38,061 nt of DNA from Diplodia intermedia (Eukaryota > Ascomycota > Dothideomycetes > Botryosphaeriales > Botryosphaeriaceae): contig JAKEKT010000165.1 in the NCBI GenBank assembly GCA_021495925.1, forward strand, positions 1-38,061, written 5' to 3'. Under the pieces are notes generated by a model, which did no database searches, was not told the DNA's origin, and saw only the letters and a program-made list of their open reading frames with translations. The first letter of the stretch is position 1, and every line of letters starts with the position of its first letter. The position numbers and the translations under genes are program-made. This document shows positions 21,430 through 32,100 of the stretch, piece by piece.

Positions 21430-24400
21430 ATGGATACCAAGGTGATCCTCTACCTGGCGGCCTTCAATGCTCTTGCGCCTGGCGCGTACGCAGCTCCAGC
21501 GCCGCCAAATGCAATTCCGCAGCTCAATCAGCCAGGTACACTCCAGCCGGGTCCTCTTCCGTCACTTCTTTCCGCGTTGATTCCGCTCAATAATGTTCTG
21601 CCATCGACTGCTGTTGTTCTCAACTCCATTGTCTCGACCGCCAGTGCGAGACCTGTGTCGGCATCGATAGCTTTTTCCAACGTGCCAGCGGCGCCTGCGC
21701 CGTTTGCGTCAGGTCCTGAAGCACCCGCCCCCAGCACCCAGCACCCAGCATCTACTCTCAACAGCTCTCACCGCCGTCCACTTGATTGATTCCTTTGCCC
21801 TTCATTCCCGCGAACCCCACTAACCCGTCCCTAGAGCGCCGCGACCCCCAACTTCTTGGCTTGCCGGCCATCAACCCCCAGTTCGCGCCCCTGGCCGCCG
21901 CCACCGTCGCGTCGACCGTCGCGGTCCCGGCAGTCGTCGCCACGGCCGTCAGCGTCAACAACCCGGTGAACAGCTTGCTCAACGCCGTCGGCACCGCGCT
22001 GAAGACCGACATCCCGGCGGCCGCTTCGACGGCGATCGCGCTCCCAAAAGAACTGGTTTCGCCCGTCACCAACGCGCTCATGCAGGACCCCATCACCGCG
22101 ATGCAGCTGGCGTTGACGTCCATCATGAACGCCGTGCTGGGCGGCAAGACGACTCTGTTCGGCGGCGGTCTGTCCACGCCGCTGAACGTCGATCCGGGCA
22201 AGTTGACGAATGGGTTGAATGATATCCTCGGGGGGCTGCTCAGCACCAAGGCGAGCGCTGCTGGCGGTGGCTCGCTGAGGAAGAGGGAAGGTGGTGAGGC
22301 TGATGGGGATGTGGATGAGGGTAGCGAGGACAGTTGCTCTGACACCGAGGACAGCGGCTCTGACACGGATGGCGAGAGCTCTGATTCCGATACGGAAGAC
22401 ACGCATGTCGGCAGCGCTCCCATCATCGTCGGCGCAGGCCATCACAAGGGTGCTAAGATGGAAAAGCGCCAAGTTTTGCCCAACACCCTAATCACTGTCC
22501 CAAGCGCGGCTATTGTTCCTTCTGGCGTCAGCGATTCCGTTGCTGCTATTGGTTCTTTCGCACCCCTCGCTGATGCTACCCCTCTCGCGGCTGTACCAAC
22601 TTCTATGGCTGCTCTGGCTCCGGATGGCACACCTGCGTCTGCCGTCGTACCAGCAGTTCTTGTCAGTGCTTTTGCGGACCCTGACAACAACAGCCTCGCA
22701 GCGATCGGCACCATCGATCAAATGGCGCCTCTGCCGACCGAACTGGTGCCATCCAGTGCTGCCGCCGCTATTGCGGCCGCTGCTTCCGAGCTGCCTACCC
22801 CAATTGTAAGTATCCTGAGAGAGATGAGCGACGATGGAGTGCTGATGTTTGCAGAAACGGAAAATGGCCGAAATCGCCGAGTCTAACGGTCTTCAGGTCC
22901 GGCAGGTGGAAGATCTTAAGCAGGGTCTCGAAACTGCAACTGACCCGGCTGCTTTTGTTGCCCAGTTTTTTGCTGCTCAAGCCAAGCCCATCATGAACGA
23001 GCTCAGCAACCAATTGCAGGCGGCCCCGTCCGTTCTGGCCAACCTTGTTGCTGCTCAGGCATCCAACATGGCGGCACCTGCTTCCATTGTCGCTGCCCAA
23101 GTGTCTGCTGCGAAGCCAATCATCGACGCAGTCCCGTCTGTTATTCAGTCGCAGCTTGAAGCACTTCCCACTGCCGCTCTTCCGGTCTTTTCGGCAGCTT
23201 CAAGTATCCTTGACAACCTAGGAAACGCCACCGTCGGCACGGTCAACCCTCTTGCGGCCATCATTCCTGACGCCACTGCTATTGCCAGCATAATCGCCGA
23301 GGCGCTTCCTGAAGTCTCGCTGACGCTTGATCCCGCAGCTTTGCAAGCTACACCAACCGACAGCGGTGCCATTATTGCGCTCACTGGAGGTGCCCTTGTT
23401 TCTGACATCGCATCCGTCGCCCAGAACCTCGGGGTCACGCCTGTGGGACCACAGTTCGCAGTCGCCTCAGTCACAGCTGTTCCAACAGTCTACCCTACTG
23501 TAGGTTTACCCATTAGCCTGCAGCTGTCTAACGTTCTTCAAACGCTTTCGCCCCTTGTTCAGCTGTTGTCGTCCCGCGTTCAGCGACCTTCAACATTGAT
23601 TACGCAACCTTCGTCTCTTGCTCAGCCACATGCGACCCCAGTTCAACAGTATAGGTCTTCCATTCAACGAAACCCTCCCCTACAGTCATCGTCTCAGCTA
23701 GTACCGTCTCTCAGTCGGCAGCGTATTCCTTTCGCGCCGCCATACCCATCAGCAGCTATACAAAACCAGGATACTAACAGCGCGACAGGCCAGTTAAACG
23801 GGGTCATCATGGCAGAAATAGCGACGACAGCAGTGCCAACAACGCCATCGACACTTTCAACTGTTTCAGAGATTCCCACCACTCTTCATCCAGAAGAACC
23901 GACCGATGATGATGATGATGATGCCAGCGGCGCATCCGCCAGCAACAACATCGTCAATCTCCTGACTCGGCCCCTTTCTCCCGATGGCATCAGCAGCTTG
24001 CTCGAAAGCCAAATGTTCAACGTCCAGCTCGCTCCCTTGCTGCTGATGGTGCAGTCGCTCGCCACGCTATCACCGGACCCCTCGACTTTCACGCTGTCTT
24101 CATCTCTCCTTCGGGACCTGCTCGGATCTTCGTCTTCCTCATCCTCATCCTCGTCCTCATCGAATCCCGCCAATCGTATCCTGGATCTCCTTCGTCCGGC
24201 ATCATCTGCTTCTTCTTCTTCCGACCCCACCCCATCAACGACAAGCCCGCTTTCTCCCTCTTCTTCTTCGCACTCTTCTTCTTCTCCCACAACAACAGAC
24301 GACGACGCCGTCGACGACCCCATCGCCAGCGCCTGGCTCGCCGGCGCGAAACTGCTGCAGTCCAACTCGCTCGTCAACACCCGGCTCACGTCTTCTCCCG

Positions 24401-24639
24401 ATGGTGCGGTCGTCAACAACAACAACAATGGTGGTGCTACGGGCGGCGGCGGCGCCACCCCCGCCATCGTCGCCAACCTGCTCAACACGCTCCTGTCCTC
24501 GTCGGCGTCGGCGGAGCTGACGCGCAAGCTGGCACGGAAGATGGCGGCCCTGGTCAGGTGGTCGGCGGACACGCAGGTGGCGGCGGCGCGGCTGGGCGTC
24601 GGTGCGTGGGAGGAGTTGGTTGAGGTTTTGGTTTCTTAG
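21430..24639 (+). CDS. Large low-complexity secreted protein with dibasic sites and an acidic Ser-Asp block
   Basis: Function unknown. My model uses exons 21430-21712, 21835-22805 and 22855-24639, giving 1012 residues. Intron 1 (122 nt) has a weak donor, GTCCTG, but a clear CACTAAC branch and CCTAG acceptor. Intron 2 is 49 nt with GTAAGT. The first 21 residues (MDTKVILYLAAFNALAPGAYA) form a good signal peptide. The rest is rich in Ala, Ser, Pro, Leu and Val. Dibasic Kex2-like sites occur at Arg96-Arg97, Lys244-Arg245, Lys305-Arg306 and Lys419-Arg420. An acidic Ser/Asp/Glu block (about 250-285) lies between the second and third. The C-terminal third has Asp, Ser and Asn runs. No cysteine-rich fold or GPI signal is seen. 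Codon pattern and splice motifs between about 23500 and 23890 suggest further introns, so that part of the protein is uncertain. It may be distantly related to the 2410-residue protein downstream. Confidence 0.65.
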
Positions 24640-25209
24640 TTGTGTGGTTTTGTTTTGGGGAAACGGGGGGTGTGTTTTTCTCCCGTTTTTCTCGTCCTCC
24701 TCCTACTAGTTAATTCATTTCTTCAATTTCTTCTTTCATTGGGGTCGATCGATTGTTTCCTACGGTATGTGGTTTTTGAGGGAGAGCGGAGAAACATATA
24801 TATCAATGAAGCCGTGTGGTGGTTTTGATTATGACTACGCAGTCAGTTGTCTGCTTACGGTGATGAAGCCCGGGAGGGTTTCCTTGTTGCCGATATCGCA
24901 TAACAAAAAAAAAAAACGGGAGACTTGGCAGGTTGTTGTTCAAGCCGACTGCGATTGAATACACTGCAGCCAGCTATCAAGGCGTGATTGTTACCATCAT
25001 ACGGCATTGTGCAGTGGTGGTGCATCGTCACTTGAAAATTGGCCAGGCTGCATGTCCCCCAACGCAGCACTAAAAATCGGGCCCCGCGCACCACCTAGAC
25101 CTACCCTTCCCCCTCCCACCCCTTTTTCTTCGCCTCTTCGGGGGAAAAAAAAAAAGGACAGATGGTGTTCCATCTCACAAAAGAAAAGCGACAAAAAAAA
25201 AAGAAGATG
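24640..25209. other. 3' region of the secreted-protein gene and flank of the tRNA gene
   Basis: No gene is seen. The sequence just after the stop is T-rich, as expected for a fungal 3' UTR. Several A-runs lie at about 24905-24916 and 25145-25155. The run at 25193-25202 is the likely terminator of the minus-strand tRNA. Confidence 0.55.
25193..25202 (-). terminator. RNA polymerase III T-run terminator of tRNA-Ser
   Basis: Ten A on the plus strand are T10 on the minus strand, starting eight bases past the tRNA 3' end. Pol III stops at runs of four or more T. Confidence 0.8.
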
Positions 25210-25290
25210 CGACGCCGGCAAGATTCGAACTTGCGCTCCCGAAGGAAATAGATTTCTAGTCTATCGCGTTAACCACTCCGCCACAGCGCC
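25210..25290 (-). tRNA. tRNA-Ser(AGA): tRNA-Ser with anticodon AGA (reads UCU/UCC)
   Basis: Read on the minus strand, it folds as a class II tRNA. The acceptor stem GGCGCTG pairs with CGGCGTC through all seven positions (two G-T wobbles), leaving discriminator G. The A box reads GTGGCGGAGTGGTTAACGCG. The anticodon stem ATAGA/TCTAT encloses loop CTAGAAA, with anticodon AGA at plus positions 25255-25257. A short variable arm (TTCCTTCGGGAGC) replaces the usual four or five bases, as expected for serine. The T arm is GCAAG-TTCGAAT-CTTGC. There is no intron. CCA is not encoded, as normal in eukaryotes. Ending at 25210 with the discriminator gives 81 nt. Confidence 0.95.
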
Positions 25291-28200
25291 GATACTACCG
25301 GAAGTACCAGATTTCGTGAAGGACTTTCGGTTTGCTGACCACATATGGTCTAGCAGTCGACTGCATGCCCACTGCCAGTCGTCCAGACCCTGCTCCCTTA
25401 CTTCCGTGGCTCGGGAGCGTTGAGACTAGTGATCCGGGCTCGACTGGTTGGCGGCATGGGAAAAACGGGGTTGTTGTGGCTGCGGAGCCGAGTCGTTCCC
25501 AGCGTGTGTGTGTGTGTGGACGCCGAGGATCTCAACGCGCACTGTTCAACTTATAGAGGATTTCCCTCGGTATGTGATATGACGATTGTAATATTTAGGT
25601 ACGCTTGCAGTCTCTCGACGATGTTTTCCCATTGTTGTGTGTGTGTGATAACGTAGCCGCAATGAATTGGAACCACCCGCGTCCGGTTTCTGTTGAAAAT
25701 CAAGCCGAACGCAGGCAAACTTCCAGTGGATTACAGGCAAATAAGCCAGCAATCAGCATCTACGTCTTCAAAAGACTAGTAGATAGCATGAATACAATCT
25801 CTATGCGATCATTTCAACAGCTTCTGCTATAATCGGCGGAGGTTGCTCTCTTGCTGATCCGGAGTCGGGATGGGAAGTGCATAAAGTATCAATCGGCGGG
25901 TTTCTTTCGTTGACGAATGGGTATCGTTAATCTCCTACTCTAGATATTCATTGCTCCTTCGCCTTGGAACAAGCATAATGGCTTATGGTAAGAAGATAGC
26001 TTGATGTTCGCGCCACATCCACGTGTATCGCGGAGCACAAGCTACCGAGATTGAGGCTCGCAAGGGGCCTCCTCTTGTTTGTCTCCAGCCGGCCCTTCTT
26101 CAGGCGACCAGCAAGCCGAGACATATCCACAAGAGAAAGAGCCGTGGGTCCGTAAACGCTCTCGTGGTTCCCATCATCGAGTGTCTGGATCGCGAGCCAG
26201 GTGGCTGGTAATATTGGATCAAGCAGCGCGCATTGGCCCTCGGAAGGACGGTGCTGCGGGCCGGTTGTCATGCACGCCTCAGGTGACCTCACAGCAATAT
26301 AAACGGCCGCAGACGGACGGCTTCATCAATGCGAGGCCTCGTTCGGGCGGTGGAGCCGCAACGCTCTTTTCGGAGGGACTAACTACGTCCTCGTCGAGGT
26401 TGTTGCGGCTTGGTTGGGGGCGGGATGGGCCCCCGCCTGCAGGAGTCGGGGATGTGGTACATTTAGCGGGGCGTGGTGGAGCAGAGAGCCAGATCCCCAG
26501 GAATGAAGCCGTTCGGCGCAATGCAAAGTGCTAGGTGCATGTGAAGGGGCCCGAAACGGGAGGAGGCGTTCGCCAGAAGGGGGGGAAGCAAGCGGCGGGG
26601 ATCACTTCAGGTCCCACGCATGCAGGGGTGGCGGCGGAGCATCTTCACGAGTCGTATGGCGGGCATTGAAAGGGCTGGATGCTGTGGGTGCATGCGCAGG
26701 GAGCACGGGGTTCCACTTTTAGAGTATCCCGCCAAGGTACGCTGTCTCCCAGGGTGTCGGAAGCGGTAGGATGCCGAGAACAACAGGAGCTGACGACGCC
26801 GTCAGGCTGGGGCGTCCTGTTTATTGACGCCGATCGATTCGTAACAATGACCGCGGCGTGCCGCATATAGGAGTTGAAGCTGGAAGTTTGTCCGGTGGCC
26901 GATGTCCAGCATACCATTGTCTCCCGTTTCGACACGGGCTGCAGTCGTCCACAGGAGCAGCTAGACCAGAGCTCAACGACTCCTTGGATGCCTGGATCTC
27001 GATAGTAGTTGCCTGAAAGTGAAGAATGGTGGGATATGGTTCCTTACGTGCCCCTGCTCTTGCATCTTCGCTTGAGAGATTCCAGAGCGGGGAGAATGAC
27101 GCCAAGGCAGCGATCGATGATTGTTTGGGTGTTGTTGGAAGATTGCGGCGAGGGCGCGTCAGGAACGCGGGATGTCGGCGCCCGTCTGACAAAGCACGTC
27201 ACGTGCCGACTAGCGCGCGCGCTCGGGCCAGCCGAGTCTGACCTCAACACCAACACCATTCCTTCCCATCGCACCATCGTCGCAAATCATCCGTACTACC
27301 CTGGGTTGTTTGCTCGCTAAGCTATCCCGAATTGGCTCGAGGCTTTCATGATGCTCGACCACCACCATCACGCTTCGCTGTGCTGGAGCTGCCGCCGGAC
27401 CAGCATCGAGACAAACGCTTTAGAAGACGACATGCTGACGAACGACACTGATTTCCACGAGTGAACCGACAGTCGAAAAGCAGAAAATCCGAAGTTGTAT
27501 CATGGCACAGACCTGCGGGCAACTCTGCCAGCCATTTTATCGAGCACCACGCCTCCCACGGCACACAGCACCCGATGCCGGACCGAGCTCCGCCGTGTCC
27601 ACGTCATCGAAGAGCTCATCGTCTGTCGTCAAAGTAGAGTTGTCTTGCTTGCGGTACGGCCCAGCCTTGTCTGAGGTCTTGGCCGGGTTCGAGGGGACCT
27701 CATTCCTAAGGGATCAATCTTCACACTTAACTTTCTATCTTAGCCTGCTAACTTAATCCCCGCCATTTCGCTCACCCCGGCCCCCGCACCATGATGCCGA
27801 CTCCAACAGCATACATCCACCTCGTTCTGCACACTTGCTGTTTCTGGCTTAAATCACTCAAGAATGATACTAAATATACAACCCAGGCACTTGCAACCAT
27901 GCCACAGAGCTTTTCTTGCTATCCCCCGAGGAAGCCGACGCTTGGCCCAGATGGGCAAACCGCCCCTGTTCTTGGATGCATCATCTCCGCCGCTATCTTG
28001 TGCAACAGCCAGCGAATTCCTGCACATGTCGTATGCTAAGCTTTTCGAAAGCGAAAATCTCCCGCCGCCAGTCCTATTCCTAGTCGTCGCCGGGATCCAA
28101 TCTGAGCGAGATGAAGACGCGCTCGGCTTGAACGTCTCTGACAAACTTGCATCTATCCCTTACTGTTTCACTTCGGCCGAATTTGTTCGCGCCATAGTCC

Positions 28201-29104
28201 GTGAAGATCCTCGAGTCCCAAAAGTTGCCTGTCACACCAGAATCTCGGAGCTCTGGACCATCGGGTTGTCCTCAGCTATCACACCCTCTTCTCTCCTATC
28301 GTATCTCCCTTAGTTCCAAATCACGCCCGGTGACGCCCTCATGGGACAGGAGACATACCACCGCAACGCCGCCGTTGGAGGCCGCCACACTGTTGATTCG
28401 TCCCGGATGATGTAAGCGAGATGAAAAGTCCCCAAACTCCTTCAAGAATGTACGCCATGCCATTGAAACGTCCGTCATCGGACCAGGCCGTCACCACAGT
28501 CGGTCTCGCAGTTGGCCGCCGCGTCAGCAACGTGTGGTTTTCCGTCGAACAAAAGTGAAGGCCAAGTTCCAAAAGGGTAAAGATGCAGTGTCCTTTGGCC
28601 ACCCTTAGCAATGTTTTCATTTCATGGCACGAAACATCACAAGTCACATGTTTGACTTTGACTGCCGACCATGCTGACGATACCAATTCCCGGCGTAGCA
28701 GGTCGAGAAGGGCGAAGCCCACCCGGAGGATACCCCGTCGCCTCCGCCAGACCCCATTCTTGGGGACATTCACCGGATCAGTGTAGAGCAGCGGACATTC
28801 CGAGCCGATCTACTGAGAATGTGAGGCTTTTGCAGCTGCAGCTGCAGAAGAGCCTACCTTTCTTTCCCTGTGGACTTGGGGTGCAGCTAAATTGCCGTCG
28901 ATGCCCATCGAAAATCCGTCTACCTGCACCCACTCTTCAGTCTCTTAAGCTCCGTTTCGAGGAGTATAGCACCGGAAAGGCCAGTGCAAGAGGGAGAAAG
29001 CAGAAGCTGAAGCCGAGCAGCGCCTCGCTCAGCCACTGCTTCCCTTCCCTTGTTCTTTTCATTCATTCACTTATTCATTCGCTTTACCCCCAACGACAAC
29101 AGCA
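25291..29104. other. Gene-poor region between tRNA-Ser and the giant repeat protein
   Basis: In 3.8 kb I find no supported gene. Open frames are short (mostly under 150 codons), overlap on both strands and show no domain. The longest, 27864-28313 and 26079-26534, have no coding codon pattern I trust. A TATA-like AATATAAAC lies at about 26297 without a convincing gene after it. The last 100 bases before 29105 are C/T- and CAAC-rich, like the 5' leader of the giant gene. A GCAGCT-type palindromic repeat lies at about 28832-28848. Confidence 0.5.
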
Positions 29105-32100
29105 ATGCATCTGCCGAAGAAGGTTCTCCTGGCCGTTCTGGCCACCCTCATCCGGCAGGCGACAACAGCCCCGACATCCCCGGAGGAGTACCCCATCTTC
29201 AAGGAGGCGCAAGCCCGGGCCGCTGAGATCCTTCCGCGCCAGCTTCTTCCTGCCATTCTGCCGGGCATCCTGCCGGCTGCAAGTTCGGCTGCGAACCCTG
29301 CGAACGCTCTCGGGACCCTTTGCCCATCCCTCCCCCAGATCATTTCGCAGCTTCCTGCCGATGCGCAATCAATTGCACGCCAGCTGAACCAGGCTCTGTC
29401 GAGCGCCATCGCGAGCAACCCGGCCCTTTTCCCGACCACGCCGCCCGCTTTAGCCCTGTTTCCGACTGCTGCCCTTCCCGGCGTTGCGTCGAACTTGGTA
29501 CCTGGGCTGAGCGCCCCAAGCGTCAGGCCGACCGCTGCTCTCCCCAGCAGTGCGCTGGCATCAATCGTCAGCGGCTTGCCGAGTGCGGCTTCACAGGCGG
29601 TGGTTTCCTCCAACGTCGCTCCTCTGCAGTCTGCCTTGGGCCAAATCCCTTCTGTACAGCTGCCCACCGTCCTATCAAACCTGGCGAACGCCGTGCCGTC
29701 TGTCACGCCAATTCTTGCATCTCTGTCTCTGTCCCTGGGCCTCAACCTCCCCTCCGTGCCGACTGGCCTTGGCTCAGCTCTCCCGTCGGCCAGCGTCCCT
29801 GCGGTTGGAGCTCCATCAGTGGGCTTGCCCGGACTACCCGGAGCTGCCGTTCCCTCGGCTCTTCTTCCACCGGCTATTTCGAAGCTTGCCACTCTCCTCC
29901 CGAGCAGCATTGCACCGTCTGTTCTCTCGCAACTCAACAGCGCTCTGTCCACGGACCCCGCTGCCCTCGCATCCGCTCTCACGAACCTGCCTGTTGGCTC
30001 CGTTCCAAGTGATCTTGCCAGTTTGGCGTCGCAGCTCGCAACCCCCGCCTTGCCACCGCTTGGGCTTCCTACACTTGGACAGCCCGGCTTGCCATCAGTT
30101 ACTGCTCCGTCTGCCGGTGTGCCCTCTGTTGGAGCTCCTGGGCTACCTACTGTGCCACCATTTGGTGTGCCTCCGATCGCCCTGCCCAGCAACGTCCTCG
30201 GGTCAATTATTTCCAATGTCCCCTCGAACATTGCCAGTGCACTGTCGGGTCTCCCGTCAGATGCTGCAGCGCTTACTTCCGCCCTTGCGGCTCTGCCTAC
30301 CAGCGTACTTCCCTCAGTTCTCTCTGAGTTGGCACCAGTTCTGAGCGGCCTTCCCACCAACCTTGGCTTACCGGCGATTGGCGTGCCTCCAATTGCTATC
30401 CCAACCGCCGTTCTGGACTCGGTCATTCCAAATCTCCCGTCAAACGTCGCCGATGCATTGTCGCAGTTGCCGACGAACGCTGCGGCTCTTCCTTCAGCCC
30501 TCTCGGCTCTCCCAGCCAGCGAGCTCCCCTCGGTGATTTCCGAGTTGGCACCCGTGCTGAGCAGCTTGCCCTCGGGTCTGCCAGGCTTGCCCTCCGGTCT
30601 ACCAGGCTTGCCGTCGATAGGCGTGCCTCCAGTGGCCATTCCAAGCGACGTCCTAGACTCCATTGTTCCTAACCTCCCGTCGAATGTTGCCGACGCATTA
30701 TCGCAGTTGCCAACCAACGTCGAGGCTCTCCCTTCAGCTCTTGAGGCTCTCCCCACCAGCGAACTGCCTTCAGTGATATCTGAACTGGGGCCGATTCTGA
30801 GCAGTCTGCCCTCCAACCTTCCCGGTCTTCCCGGCGCCCCCGGCGTCCCCGGCGTCCCTGGCTTGCCGTCCCTTGGCCTTCCTGGAGGTTTACCCGCACT
30901 TCCTACAGTTGCTTTGCCAAGCGATGTGCTCGACTCCATTGCCCCTAGCCTCCCCTCAGCTATCGCTAGCGCGTTGTCGGGCTTGCCATCGGACGCCGCG
31001 GCACTTACTTCAGCCCTCGAAGCGCTTCCCACCGACGTCCTGCCATCAGCCCTGTCTGCTTTGGCACCAGTTCTGCCCTCTGGCCTTCCTGGCCTCCCTG
31101 GCCTCCCTGGTCTTCCGGGCTTACCTTCACTTCCCACAGTTGCTTTGCCAAGCGACGTGCTCGATTCCATCGGCCCTAGCCTCCCCTCAGATATCGCTAG
31201 CGCGTTGTCGGGCCTGCCGTCGGACGCTGCGGCGCTTACTTCAGCACTCGAGGCGCTTCCAGCTAGCGTGCTGCCATCTGCCATCTCCGCGTTGGCCCCA
31301 GTTTTACCCTCTGGCCTTCCTGGGCTTCCTGGCCTCCCTGGTCTTCCGGGCTTGCCTGCACTTCCTACGGTTGCTTTACCAAGCGACGTGCTCAATTCTA
31401 TCGCCCCCGGTCTCCCGTCAGATGTTGCTAGCGCATTATCGGGGCTACCGTCGGATGCCGCAGCGCTTACTTCAGCACTCGAGGCTCTTCCAACAGATGT
31501 TTTGCCTTCAGTTCTCTCTGCATTGGCACCAGTTCTTCCCACCGGCGTTCCCGGCGTTCCAGGGGTGCCAACGCCTGGTCTCCCAGGCCTTCCTGGCCTG
31601 CCGGGTCTGCCCACCGTTGGACTTCCCCCGATCTCAGTGCCAAGCAACGTTCTTGGCAGTCTGCCTTCGAATATCGTTGATGCTCTGTCGGATCTTCCTT
31701 CTGATGCTGGGGCACTCACTTCGGCTCTTGCAGCCCTCCCGACCAGCGAGGTTCCTTCGGTCCTCTCTGAGCTGGCGCCGTACCTGCCTACAGGAGTATC
31801 CGCTCCCGGTCTCCCAGGCTTGCCGCCTGTTGGCCTCCCTCCGATTTCCGTGCCGACCAACGTTCTTGGTAGTCTACCATCGAACGTAGTTGACGCTCTA
31901 TCGGATCTCCCGTCCGACGTTGGAGCGCTCTCCTCGGCTCTTGCAGCCCTCCCAGCCAGCGAGGTTCCCTCAGTTCTCTCTGAGTTGGAGCCGTACTTGC
32001 CCACTGGCGTGCCTGGCGTGCCTGGCGTGCCTGGCCTCCCAGGCCTTCCAGGCTTGCCGACCGCCGGCCTGCCTCCGATCGCTGTGCCGAGTAGTATCCT

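Noticed and set aside
27864..28313. 149-codon frame upstream of the giant gene
   Set aside because: No recognisable domain, overlapping frames on both strands, no leader or splice signals.
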